Source of the DNA: a virus
Length of the DNA stretch: 64,000 bases
Virus record (IMG/VR): IMGVR_UViG_3300018080_000139
Span: 31,868-95,867 of that record
Direction: 5' to 3' (one strand)
In this document: piece after piece, positions 58,656 through 64,000 of the stretch
How the letters are laid out: each line of letters begins with the position of its first letter
Numbering within the stretch: the stretch's first letter is position 1
Notes under the pieces: model-generated
The model's input: the letters and a program-made list of their open reading frames with translations, nothing else
Database searches by the model: none
Told to the model about the DNA's origin: nothing
Made by a program: the position numbers and the translations under genes

Positions 58656-58730
58656 CTGCTTTGTGAGAATCCGTAAGCAATTGACTTCACTTGATTTCCA
58701 AAATTCTTCTCGCCGGAGCTACCCAAAATC

Positions 58731-58823
58731 TTACTCCGGAGGAAGGATTTCTTCCATGAGCGCGAGGGCCTCCTCCTCCTCATGACTCCCCGTCTTTGCC
58801 AGCGCATCGACGGGGGCGCCCAT
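58731..58823 (-). CDS. 30-residue acidic peptide ORF (doubtful)
   Basis: ATG 58823 to TAA 58731 encodes MGAPVDALAKTGSHEEEEAL plus ten residues (ending EEILPPE). The frame stays open upstream to 58949 without another usable start, giving a protein-like sequence (RPHFHFFRRDLDFGTAEIPS). There is no Shine-Dalgarno. It may be the 3' end of a decayed gene. It lies antisense to the transposase-like fragment at 58881. Confidence 0.3.
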   Translation of the reverse strand: MGAPVDALAKTGSHEEEEALALMEEILPPE

Positions 58824-58880
58824 GCCTACGTTGTGGCTGGGGATTTCTGCCGTCCCGAAATCGAGATCCCGTCGAAAGAA

Positions 58881-58970
58881 ATGGAAGTGGGGTCGGTCGG
58901 CCAGAGACGAGTTATCGCCGCATTTGATGGAGGAGATGTAACTTCGGACTCAGGAGTCCTGTTGGTCTGA
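58881..58970 (+). pseudogene. Fragment resembling the N-terminus of an IS1380-family transposase
   Basis: ATG 58881 to TGA 58970 encodes MEVGSVGQRRVIA then AFDGGDVTSDSGVLLV. The motif R-x-V-x-A-x-F-D-G-G-x-x-T-S-D-x-G-x-L-L-L is the recognisable N-terminal signature of IS1380-type DDE transposases. Here it stops after LLV, where a full transposase would continue for more than 400 residues. It is the only IS-like trace seen and lacks terminal repeats I can identify. It could be coincidental. Confidence 0.4.
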
Positions 58971-58999
58971 TATCCTATTCCCGAAGTTTTTTGACCAAC

Positions 59000-59027
59000 A
59001 AAAAAAGCGCCGGCAATAAACCGACGC
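59000..59027 (-). terminator. Intrinsic terminator, - strand
   Basis: On the - strand GCGTCGG (59027-59021) pairs with CCGGCGC (59013-59007, one G-U pair) around TTTATTG, followed by seven T (59006-59000). It ends the small early operon that begins at the 60.6 kb promoter. Confidence 0.75.
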
Positions 59028-59087
59028 TCCAACTCCAAACAGTTCCCCCGAGCCCGGTTTGTTTCCAGGTCCAGGGGAACAAATTCA

Positions 59088-59477
59088 CTATACTTTTTCG
59101 AAGAGGACCATGCCTCCGAGAACGGAGGCAACGCGGTATTTTTCCCCGGTCCTTTTCCCCTCTTCCGTTAAAAATCCCTCTCGGCAGAAGGATCCGAGGG
59201 GCGAATGAGAAAATTCTGGGGAGGGCATAAGATAAAATGTCTCCCCCTCCACTACGGGAAGGCGTGATTTTTTCACGCCTTTCCCGTAGACGTACACCTC
59301 CATGAGCTCTTCGAGCTCTACGAGGCCGCGCCGCCCTCCCTTTCTCCACCAGGGATATTCTAGGGAATACCCCTCTGCTTCGCAGGCCGCCTTGGCGGCC
59401 TCGTAGAAGTCCGGACGGAAGCGAGAAAACTTGTTTTCTCGCTTCTTTTTTTCGCAATAATCTTTGTACGTCTTCAT
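59088..59477 (-). CDS. Hypothetical basic protein
   Basis: 129 residues; GGAGTC precedes ATG 59477. Basic N-terminal helix (KDYCEKKKRENKFSRFRPDF), a middle segment with WWRKGGRRGL, and a C-terminal beta part (GEKYRVASVLGGMVLFEKV). Last gene before the terminator at 59000. Probably a host-takeover or regulatory early protein; no family recognised. Confidence 0.7.
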   Translation of the reverse strand: MKTYKDYCEKKKRENKFSRFRPDFYEAAKAACEAEGYSLEYPWWRKGGRRGLVELEELMEVYVYGKGVKKSRLPVVEGETFYLMPSPEFSHSPLGSFCREGFLTEEGKRTGEKYRVASVLGGMVLFEKV

Positions 59478-59602
59478 GGTTGACTCCTTCAGGTTTTGCC
59501 CTTGCGGGCGTTTCACGGTTCGCGGCCTACTCCAGGCCGCACGAATGAACAATCCTTGCCCGGGGGATCCGCCCGGGCTCCATCCCGTACTGCACTCCAT
59601 CA

Positions 59603-59631
59603 CACGCGAGGCTCTTCAAGAGCCTCGCGTG
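59603..59631 (-). terminator. 14-bp perfect inverted repeat at a gene end
   Basis: CACGCGAGGCTCTT (59603-59616) is the exact inverse of AAGAGCCTCGCGTG (59618-59631) with a single-base centre. The stop codon of the gene at 59616-59888 lies inside it. There is no T-run, so it may protect the mRNA 3' end, be a processing site, or be a DNA-binding site. Confidence 0.5.
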
Positions 59632-59888
59632 AGTCGCTGACGGTCCTTTTCGCACTCCGGGCACTCGTGCCGGTTGTCCAGTGCGGCACTCGGCCATTCT
59701 CGGTCACAGGACACGCACAGGCGGCCCGGACCCCATCCCGGCGCGAGGTCCGCTTCCAGCCGGGACACTTCCGTGCGGGCGTCCATCCACCCGCACCTGT
59801 AGGCAATCGCGTCGAGCATCTCCGCGGCCTGGACCAGGTCGCGGGAAATTTGTTGCAATTCACTGGTTTTCGTGGTATTATACTGCAT
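59616..59888 (-). CDS. Zinc-finger protein (two Cys pairs)
   Basis: 90 residues from ATG 59888 with AGGAG upstream. N-terminal helix (SELQQISRDLVQAAEMLDAI) and C-terminal C-V-S-C ... C-P-E-C pair (CVSCDREWPS, HECPECEKD) for one zinc. Typical of small early phage regulators. A GC-rich hairpin (CGGGC...GCCCG flanked by CCCC/GGGG, 59913-59953) precedes it. Confidence 0.75.
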   Translation of the reverse strand: MQYNTTKTSELQQISRDLVQAAEMLDAIAYRCGWMDARTEVSRLEADLAPGWGPGRLCVSCDREWPSAALDNRHECPECEKDRQRLTRGS

Positions 59889-59955
59889 GGTAACACTCCT
59901 ATGTGTTGCAAACCCCTCGGGCGTCCGCCAAGACCTGCCCGCGGGGTTTTGTTGT

Positions 59956-60096
59956 TTATGGTAACGTAACCCGTATCGACAGGTGAAGACTGCGAACCGG
60001 GACGGACTCCGTGCCCGCACACCGGCGCGGCGATTCCATGTCTTCCGGCATTTCGCTTTCTGCGCCGGTGTGAATTTCGGGAATCATATCACTCAT
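59956..60096 (-). CDS. Small hypothetical early protein
   Basis: 46 residues from ATG 60096, overlapping the end of the HTH gene by 8 bp; AGAGGAAG lies seven bases upstream. Acidic N-terminus and basic C-terminus (MSDMIPEIHTGAESEMPED). Longer starts are inside the HTH gene. Included because the start signal is good. Confidence 0.5.
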   Translation of the reverse strand: MSDMIPEIHTGAESEMPEDMESPRRCAGTESVPVRSLHLSIRVTLP

Positions 60097-60511
60097 CCCA
60101 ATCTTCCTCTGTGACAATAAGTGCCTGGCCCCGTGAGTCATGGCACAAAAAGATTGCCCTGCACACCTGTTGAGTCTCCTCCTGTAGGCGTGGCAAGATT
60201 TTTATAGCAGATCTTGCGTCTGCCTCGCGCCATACCCACAGGTAATCCCCTGCGGGAAACTGGTGCGAAAATTTTCGTTCCCAGGAGCACTTGTCGAAAA
60301 CTTGCTCCAACAGCGTGGCCTCAGTGCCATCACCTTCTGGAGCTATAATCCCGTGCTCCTCCGCGTAGTTGTCGACGGATTTTTGGGTCACGGTCTTTTT
60401 TCTCCCCATGGACTTTCCGTTTACCAGCCGGCCCTCCTGGGCCAACTGGCTCACGCGGCGAACGGATAGAGAGAGAGTGTCCGCCGCTTCTTGGTAAGTG
60501 AGTAATTTCAT
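60089..60511 (-). CDS. HTH regulator (excisionase/MerR-like)
   Basis: 140 residues; AAAGGA precedes ATG 60511. The N-terminal 55 residues (LLTYQEAADTLSLSVRRVSQ, LAQEGRLVNGKSMGRKK) form an excisionase-like helix-turn-helix. The C-terminal part (WVWREADARSAIKILPRLQE) is a separate alpha/beta domain. It is the first gene behind the 60.6 kb promoter with tandem operators and may control that promoter itself. Confidence 0.78.
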   Translation of the reverse strand: MKLLTYQEAADTLSLSVRRVSQLAQEGRLVNGKSMGRKKTVTQKSVDNYAEEHGIIAPEGDGTEATLLEQVFDKCSWERKFSHQFPAGDYLWVWREADARSAIKILPRLQEETQQVCRAIFLCHDSRGQALIVTEEDWDE

Positions 60512-60558
60512 TAATAGAGTCCTTTCTGCCCGGGCGACCGGGCGGTTTTGGTTACTTG

Positions 60559-60594
60559 GACAGGTGTCGCAGGGTCGCCGCGGCGACACCTGTC
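60559..60594 (-). promoter_or_regulatory. 12-bp inverted repeat at the 5' end of the early transcript
   Basis: GACAGGTGTCGC (60559-60570) and GCGACACCTGTC (60583-60594) are perfect inverse repeats with a 12-base loop. They lie immediately downstream of the predicted transcription start of the 60.6 kb promoter, so the mRNA would begin with a stable hairpin, a known way to block decay. Confidence 0.65.
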
Positions 60595-60602
60595 TTTACT
60601 AT

Positions 60603-60650
60603 AGTATAGCACGATTTCCAGAAATTTCAAGAAAAATTTCCAGAAATTTC
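60603..60650 (-). promoter_or_regulatory. Sigma70-type promoter with two tandem operator copies
   Basis: On the - strand: TTGAAA (60630-60625), 16-base spacer, TATACT (60608-60603). The 15-mer ATTTCCAGAAATTTC occurs at 60614-60628 and 60636-60650 on the + strand, exactly 22 bp apart, about two helical turns. Each contains the palindrome AAATTTC-CA-GAAATTT. The copy at 60614 covers the -35 box. This is a textbook repressor operator pair. Confidence 0.8.
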
Positions 60651-60655
60651 TAGAA

Positions 60656-60778
60656 TTATTTTTTGCGACCGGGCGGTAACCGTGACGCGACATCGACTCT
60701 CCCCATCGCCGAGCGAAACAAAAGCAATCCCCCGCAGAGCCTCTCCACTGCATCCAGGTCCCCAAATGACCAAGACAT
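60656..60778 (-). CDS. 40-residue peptide gene (tentative)
   Basis: ATG 60778 to TAA 60656 encodes MSWSFGDLDAVERLCGGLLL plus 20 residues, ending in a basic tail. A GGGAGAG lies immediately upstream, but spacing is short. Its last codons run up to the operator region of the 60.6 kb promoter. It would extend the repressor operon. Confidence 0.4.
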   Translation of the reverse strand: MSWSFGDLDAVERLCGGLLLFRSAMGRVDVASRLPPGRKK

Positions 60779-60790
60779 CTCTCCCAAAAA

Positions 60791-61003
60791 TCATCTACAG
60801 TAACGCGGGAGGCTGCTCCCGGTGTTGTCCTCCTGCCAAAGCACCGCCCCCGGATGTTGTTTTTGCAGGTGGCCGCACCAGGTGCATTCGAGCACCACTC
60901 CGCTTCCGCCTGTTTCTTTCGTGCGGTGGTACTCGTGGAATGTCGGCGGCCACCTGCGACACATACCGCACAGCATCACGGTCACGGTGTACGTTTCCCC
61001 CAT
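60791..61003 (-). CDS. Small zinc-knuckle protein
   Basis: 70 residues; ATG 61003 overlaps the XRE stop (TGATG). Two Cys pairs C-G-M-C and C-T-W-C (MLCGMCRRWPPTF, VVLECTWCGHLQKQ) form a zinc ribbon. Co-translated with the XRE repressor and likely a partner or antirepressor. No family assigned. Confidence 0.7.
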   Translation of the reverse strand: MGETYTVTVMLCGMCRRWPPTFHEYHRTKETGGSGVVLECTWCGHLQKQHPGAVLWQEDNTGSSLPRYCR

Positions 61004-61206
61004 CACTCCTCCCAAAAATCCGCGAATTCCAGGTCAAGGACATGCGCCAGGCATAGCAGGTTCGACGCTGACGGTTCGCGCTCTCCTCGTTCCCAGCGCA
61101 AAACCGCGGCCCGGTCAACTTCTACCATCGCCGCCAATGTCGCCGGCCGCATTCCGAGTTTTTCCCTTGCCCGGCGTATCGTCCCGGGTATGTCCAATTC
61201 AACCAT
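61003..61206 (-). CDS. XRE-family repressor
   Basis: 67 residues from ATG 61206 (AAAGGAG upstream); longer in-frame starts are poorly supported. A single helix-turn-helix domain: IRRAREKLGMRPATLAAMVE then VDRAAVLRWERGEREPSASN, the typical Cro/C1 pattern with RWERGER. Single-domain repressors of this size usually bind as dimers to palindromes. It is divergent from the excisionase-like gene at 61497. Confidence 0.83.
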   Translation of the reverse strand: MVELDIPGTIRRAREKLGMRPATLAAMVEVDRAAVLRWERGEREPSASNLLCLAHVLDLEFADFWEE

Positions 61207-61244
61207 GGCTGGCCTACTCCTTTCAAAATCGCAATTGTTGCCAC

Positions 61245-61281
61245 CTGTCAACAGCCTACGACATGTCCCCCGGTTTGTCAA
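61245..61281 (-). promoter_or_regulatory. Promoter and operator of the XRE gene
   Basis: On the - strand: TTGACA (61281-61276), 17-base spacer, TAGGCT (61258-61253), followed 47 bases later by the start codon at 61206. The palindrome CTGTCAACAG (61245-61254) overlaps the -10 box and is a good candidate for autoregulation by the XRE protein. Confidence 0.6.
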
Positions 61282-61370
61282 GTTCCCCCTCCTAAAAAAA
61301 AGAAAAAGAAAAACACAACAACAACACAATCCATCCGAATAGACCGGGCTAGTGCTGTTTGCATTCATGC

Positions 61371-61398
61371 GCCCTCCCATCTCCCGGAGGGCTTTTTT
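61371..61398 (+). terminator. Intrinsic terminator, + strand, upstream of the divergent promoter
   Basis: GCCCTCC (61371-61377) pairs with GGAGGGC (61386-61392), followed by TTTTTT (61393-61398). It insulates the + strand promoter at 61400-61428 from any transcription arriving from the left. No + gene precedes it for more than 10 kb. Confidence 0.8.
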
Positions 61399-61399
61399 C

Positions 61400-61428
61400 T
61401 TGTGTTGGCACGCCTTTTGTGGTATAAT
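61400..61428 (+). promoter_or_regulatory. Extended -10 promoter for the excisionase-like gene
   Basis: TTGTGT (61400-61405), 17-base spacer, TGG-TATAAT with consensus -10 TATAAT at 61423-61428. The -35 is poor but the -10 is perfect and extended (T-G-N). The transcript would start near 61435 and enter a 60-base leader. Confidence 0.75.
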
Positions 61429-61457
61429 ACAAGCTCTTGCAAAGTTAAGACGCCATG

Positions 61458-61482
61458 GCCCCCCTTCCCTCGGGGGGCTTTT
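61458..61482 (+). promoter_or_regulatory. Terminator-like leader hairpin (attenuator candidate)
   Basis: GCCCCCC (61458-61464), loop TTCCCTC, GGGGGGC (61472-61478), then TTTT. It sits between the promoter and the ribosome-binding site of the excisionase-like gene. A nine-codon ORF from ATG 61455 (MAPLPSGGF) runs through the hairpin, so translation could decide whether transcription continues. Confidence 0.5.
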
Positions 61483-61496
61483 AGGAGGGGAGAGCC

Positions 61497-61706
61497 GTGA
61501 GGAAATACAACCTGTCAGAGGCCGCCAAGTACCTCGGCGTGACCGATCGGACCGTCCACCGGCGCATTCGCGCGGGGGATTTCCCGGCCGGCCGGGTGAT
61601 CGGGACGATCCGCACAAAGGCGGGGACACTACAACAGCGTGAGTGGACCGAGGACGAGCTAAAAACCGTCGAGAGGCGCACGCCAGGACGCCCCAAGAAG
61701 GATTGA
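61497..61706 (+). CDS. Excisionase-like HTH protein
   Basis: 69 residues from GTG 61497 with TAGGAGGGG. Winged HTH of the Xis/AlpA type: YNLSEAAKYLGVTDRTVHRR, IRAGDFPAGRVIGTIR. A basic C-terminal tail (ERRTPGRPKKD) should grip the DNA backbone. Divergent from the XRE repressor. It may act as Cro-like switch, activator of the promoter region to its right, or directionality factor; no integrase is visible in the window. Confidence 0.78.
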   Translation: MRKYNLSEAAKYLGVTDRTVHRRIRAGDFPAGRVIGTIRTKAGTLQQREWTEDELKTVERRTPGRPKKD

Positions 61707-61945
61707 CAAAGTTTGTCATACGTATGACGTATTTTGTCACACTGGCGTAAAGCTTATTATGTAGGCTTTGCGTGTCGCCACAAGAGCAAAAATCAAAAAA
61801 TCGTATGACAAACTTTGTCACCTGTGATTTTTTTTCTTGCAGGCTTACATGCCAAAAACCCACCCCCAGAAAAAACTAAGCACCCTTTAGAGTCCAAATA
61901 ACATGGCGTACAGCGCTTAGGCAAAAAAAATGTCATACGTATGAC
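61704..61945 (+). repeat. Array of palindromic operators
   Basis: Two palindromes recur. TGACAAA-N-TTTGTCA is at 61704-61718 and again at 61806-61820, the second copy being the inverse of the first. GTCATACGTATGAC is at 61715-61728 (overlapping the first) and at 61932-61945. The half-site TTTGTCATACG is shared. The last copy sits a few bases ahead of the sigma54-type promoter. Spacing suits an activator binding far upstream and a factor near the promoter. Confidence 0.75.
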
Positions 61946-61949
61946 GTTT

Positions 61950-61965
61950 TTGGCACGCAGATTGC
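61950..61965 (+). promoter_or_regulatory. Sigma54-type (-24/-12) promoter
   Basis: TTGGCACG (61950-61957), four bases, TTGC (61962-61965). The invariant GG and GC are separated by exactly 10 bases, as required by RpoN. Transcription would start near 61977 and reach the membrane-protein gene at 62227. Palindromes upstream could bind an enhancer-binding protein. A match of this quality is unlikely by chance in one window, but no experimental support exists. Confidence 0.65.
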
Positions 61966-62226
61966 GCATAGAATACAGCGCTCTTTGATAATTATATACG
62001 CGCGACGCCGGGGGCCATGAGCCAGATCCCGGCGGGCTGTCCTGAGCCCCGGTCCGGGGCGCGCACGCTTACGGGTTTGCAAGGAGAGTCAGAGTCAAAG
62101 ACCGAGCGCGGGCGAGAATCCCGCGCGCTACCGGGCAGCCGCTTTTGCGGGGCGTCGATGCCGCGAATCGAATTCGCCGCCCGGTTTTCATGCTTGTTCG
62201 TTCCTACTATCTGAAAGGGGTTATCC
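61966..62226 (+). other. Long GC-rich leader without a convincing gene
   Basis: About 260 bases between the sigma54-type promoter and ATG 62227. It is rich in G/C and contains several possible stems (for example GCCCCGGTCCGGGGC near 62045-62060 and GAGCGCGGG/CCCGCGCGC near 62100-62130). A 65-codon frame at 62017-62214 has no ribosome-binding site. It may be a regulatory leader. I see no tRNA. Confidence 0.4.
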
Positions 62227-62451
62227 ATGGAAACTATATTCTTCGTTCTCGGTTATGTCCTTCGCACCGTAGCACAAGACACTTTGCTCGCCGCGGCTTA
62301 CACTGGAATCCTCGTCTTCAGCTCTTGGATTCTGATTCTGGCCTTGCGTTCTCCGGAAAACGCACAGCCCGAAGAGATGGCCGGTTGTGTGTGCCGTCTC
62401 TTCCCGATGCTGGGTTTTGTTTTATCCTGGGTCCTGTGGATTTTGGTTTAG
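62227..62451 (+). CDS. Two-helix small membrane protein
   Basis: 74 residues; AAAGGGG precedes ATG 62227. Hydrophobic segments at residues about 20-40 (LLAAAYTGILVFSSWILILA) and 58-74 (MLGFVLSWVLWILV) with Cys residues between. First gene behind the sigma54-type promoter. A superinfection or takeover membrane protein is plausible. No family recognised. Confidence 0.7.
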   Translation: METIFFVLGYVLRTVAQDTLLAAAYTGILVFSSWILILALRSPENAQPEEMAGCVCRLFPMLGFVLSWVLWILV

Positions 62452-62461
62452 GAGTTATGCC

Positions 62462-62776
62462 GTGAGATGCAGCTTCATCGCGGAAGCCATGCTGGAGAGC
62501 ATGGAAGCTGAAATCAGGGAACATAAGGATTTTAAAGCTATGATGCGGCTCGAGGGGGCTCTCCTCGAGCTGCAGGAGGACGGCGACGGGTGCGGGATCG
62601 TCCTCGACGTCGCGATAAGGTACGCCGGGAAAGACGGGGTGGTTTTCGAGGCTTGGAGGTACGACGGGGCCTACTACCTGGACTTGCACTTGTTCGACGA
62701 GTTGTTAGAGGCCTGGAGATACGAGCGCATTCCCGCGGAGGAGCGGAGGCGTCTGGAGTATCGCCATGACGCCTGA
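62462..62776 (+). CDS. Hypothetical protein
   Basis: 104 residues from GTG 62462, with TAGGAG upstream; an in-frame ATG at 62489 is less well placed. The alpha-helical N-terminus (AEAMLESMEAEIREHKDFKA) is followed by beta strands (GIVLDVAIRYAGKDGVVFEA) and a C-terminal helix. Overlaps the next gene by 11 bp. Confidence 0.68.
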   Translation: MRCSFIAEAMLESMEAEIREHKDFKAMMRLEGALLELQEDGDGCGIVLDVAIRYAGKDGVVFEAWRYDGAYYLDLHLFDELLEAWRYERIPAEERRRLEYRHDA

Positions 62777-63005
62777 CGAGCGGCGGGCTCGCCGCGAGTA
62801 CTGGGAAAGGGTTGAACGGGAGGACCGGAGGCATCGTCGGAAGATGAGAGCCCGTCTCAAGGCCCACGGCTGGCACTGCTACGGCCGGTCGTGGTTCGCC
62901 CCGAAGGGTTTCTGGTTGCCGGGCCGCCACCCGGGACCCCTCTCTCTCGAGGCCGCTTACAATTTTTCCCACCACCAGGACGTCCCCCGCACGGGGGGAA
63001 GGTAG
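62766..63005 (+). CDS. Small basic protein
   Basis: 79 residues from ATG 62766 (GGAG upstream), starting inside the previous gene. Very basic N-terminal helix (RRARREYWERVEREDRRHRR) then aromatic/Gly-rich part. Possibly nucleic acid binding. Followed by a GC hairpin (GGCCCCC-TCC-GGGGGGCC). Confidence 0.68.
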   Translation: MTPDERRARREYWERVEREDRRHRRKMRARLKAHGWHCYGRSWFAPKGFWLPGRHPGPLSLEAAYNFSHHQDVPRTGGR

Positions 63006-63097
63006 AAGCTGGCCCCCTCCGGGGGGCCGACGGCTTGTAGTGCCGTTAATACACCATAAAACCAAAACCAACCAACCATCACAAAAGGGGTAAAACC

Positions 63098-63157
63098 ATG
63101 AAAAACCAAACCTGCAACTGCTCCAGGCAATTTTGGAGCAACGAGGATGTGGCATGA
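63098..63157 (+). CDS. 19-residue leader peptide coupled to the next gene
   Basis: ATG 63098 has AAAAGGGG upstream; it encodes MKNQTCNCSRQFWSNEDVA. Its TGA (63155-63157) overlaps the ATG of the following gene as ATGA, the usual sign of translational coupling. It contains C-N-C. It may regulate the next gene or be a tiny peptide. The A/C-rich 63055-63100 upstream is unstructured. Confidence 0.62.
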   Translation: MKNQTCNCSRQFWSNEDVA

Positions 63158-64000
63158 AGGATTACTGGCAAAACGAGGCCGTCCGCGCGACGGCCGAAAC
63201 GATCATTTTCGCGCATCGCGCGGCGGCCCCAGTTGAATCGCTCGACCAGCGGGCCCTCGGCGTCCTCGCCGAGAAAGGGTTTATTTCCCTGCGTCAGTAT
63301 CGGGAGTCCGATACGGGTGCCGAGTACCAGATCGCGCGGGCCGAAGACCTCTCCGGACTTCGCGACGTCATCGTATACCCTCGCATCGAAATCTTGGAAG
63401 TCTCCGACAATGGAGATTCCACTTGGCTGGAGGAGCAGGAGGACGGCCGCTTCGACCTCCGGGACTCCAGGATAGCCGGAGCCTTTCGCATTCGGCTGCG
63501 AAAGGACGGCCAAATTCCTGGAAACCGGAAACTTCCGAGTGAATACGAGGGGGAGCTGAGAAACCTCCTCGCCCGGCACTGGAAAACGAAGGACCCTGAA
63601 AGAGTAAGGGGACACTACTGCGACGGGAGCGACGCCATGCGCGTCGAGTGCCCCAGGTGCGGGGGGACCGGCCGCCATTCGTACTGCTCCCTCTTTCGTG
63701 ACGTTTGTTTCCAGTGCGAAGGCCGGCGGACCGTCCTCGTTCGTTGGAAGTCTTACGCCGAGACGAACGCGCGCCGGCGTAAATCTCTTCTCAACCGGAT
63801 TGAGAAAGCCATCGCCCTCGCCTCCGAGGAGCGCAAGGGCTTTCTGGGCGAAGTCGACCGAATTATAACTTTCGAAGCCGAAGTGATCGAGATCAAGGAA
63901 ATTGAGCCGATCGAGGGACGGCCCCCGGTGAAGCTCGTGCGGGTCTCCTCGATCCCTACAGGGCACCGGGCTGGCTTCTTCGCCCGCGCCGATGCCGCGA
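63154..64000 (+). CDS. DnaJ-type zinc-finger protein, 3' end outside window
   Basis: Open from ATG 63154 to the end of the window with no stop: at least 282 residues. Residues about 160-190 carry VECPRCGGTGRHSYCS and VCFQCEGRRTVLV, a CxxCxGxG-like zinc module of the DnaJ type. The preceding half is a mixed domain (IVYPRIEILEVSDNGDSTWL), and after the zinc part come charged helices and IKEIEPIEGRPP. A host-chaperone-linked or regulatory role is possible; no J-domain is visible in the part present. Confidence 0.7.
   Translation, partial: MKDYWQNEAVRATAETIIFAHRAAAPVESLDQRALGVLAEKGFISLRQYRESDTGAEYQIARAEDLSGLRDVIVYPRIEILEVSDNGDSTWLEEQEDGRFDLRDSRIAGAFRIRLRKDGQIPGNRKLPSEYEGELRNLLARHWKTKDPERVRGHYCDGSDAMRVECPRCGGTGRHSYCSLFRDVCFQCEGRRTVLVRWKSYAETNARRRKSLLNRIEKAIALASEERKGFLGEVDRIITFEAEVIEIKEIEPIEGRPPVKLVRVSSIPTGHRAGFFARADAA

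Noticed and set aside
60511-60765. 84-codon - strand frame spanning the 60.6 kb promoter
   Set aside because: It would run through the promoter, both operators and the 5' hairpin; these are better supported.
62017-62214. 65-codon + frame in the leader before 62227
   Set aside because: No ribosome-binding site, composition follows GC-rich stems, and it sits in what looks like a structured leader.
61966-62226. tRNA-like folding in the GC-rich leader
   Set aside because: No T-loop or anticodon arm consensus could be laid out; stems do not form a cloverleaf.
1-64000. Ends of the window being joined in a circle
   Set aside because: Both edge genes are open, but a length of exactly 64000 bases indicates a cut window; there is no terminal repeat to support joining.
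1-64000. CRISPR arrays or tRNA genes
   Set aside because: No regularly spaced repeats with unique spacers and no convincing tRNA cloverleaf were found on either strand.

Overview
The window is an internal piece of a double-stranded DNA tailed-phage (or prophage) genome with a contractile tail, i.e. a myovirus. It holds a complete set of head, neck, tail, baseplate and packaging genes whose recognisable members resemble T4-type proteins (gp20-like portal, gp21-like protease, gp23-like capsid, gp19-like tube, gp25/gp5/gp6-like baseplate) in a smaller, P2/Mu-like baseplate gene order. Both ends are cut inside genes, so the genome extends beyond the window. The host cannot be read from the sequence. 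GC-rich codons, Shine-Dalgarno starts, sigma70-like promoters, one apparent sigma54 promoter and two lipoprotein signals point to a bacterial, probably Gram-negative, host.

Layout. (1) 1-9356, + strand: an accessory cassette ahead of the head genes. It has a very large winged-helix-repeat protein, a family of proteins sharing a C-terminal domain, a patatin-like lipase, a coiled-coil protein, a two-helix membrane protein, an FHA-GAF-phosphatase-like protein and a Hanks-type Ser/Thr kinase. (2) 9369-18724: virion and head genes: small beta-rich or Tyr/Pro-rich proteins, prohead protease fused to scaffold (with a nested internal scaffold start), major capsid protein and connector genes. (3) 18729-31348: sheath, tube, tail chaperones, tape measure and baseplate. 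(4) 31374-39807: tail fibres and receptor-binding proteins, with paralogous modules and visibly lower GC between about 34 and 37.6 kb. (5) 39834-47639: lipoprotein, SWIM-type zinc protein, papain-like cysteine peptidase, putative small terminase, large terminase, portal. The + late block ends at a strong terminator (47694-47723), followed by a GroES-like co-chaperonin and one more gene.

(6) 48466-61206, - strand: early/replication block. It carries many small Cys-rich (zinc) proteins, a UvsW-like helicase, lipoprotein and membrane proteins, DnaQ-like exonuclease, DnaG-like primase, DnaB-like helicase, a PD-(D/E)xK nuclease, a gp32-like ssDNA-binding protein behind a near-consensus promoter, and HTH regulators. 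(7) 61207-64000: a divergent control region (XRE repressor on -, excisionase-like HTH on +), then about 520 bp packed with palindromic operators and a sigma54-type promoter, then small + genes and a truncated zinc-finger gene.

How it fits together: the - strand block replicates and recombines DNA and is controlled at 58.6, 60.6 and 61.3 kb. The + strand block builds the particle, probably with host GroEL plus the phage GroES-like protein folding the capsid. The most unusual part is the kinase/FHA-phosphatase/patatin cassette at the head end of the late block. It looks like a phage-borne phospho-signalling and lipase module of unknown purpose.
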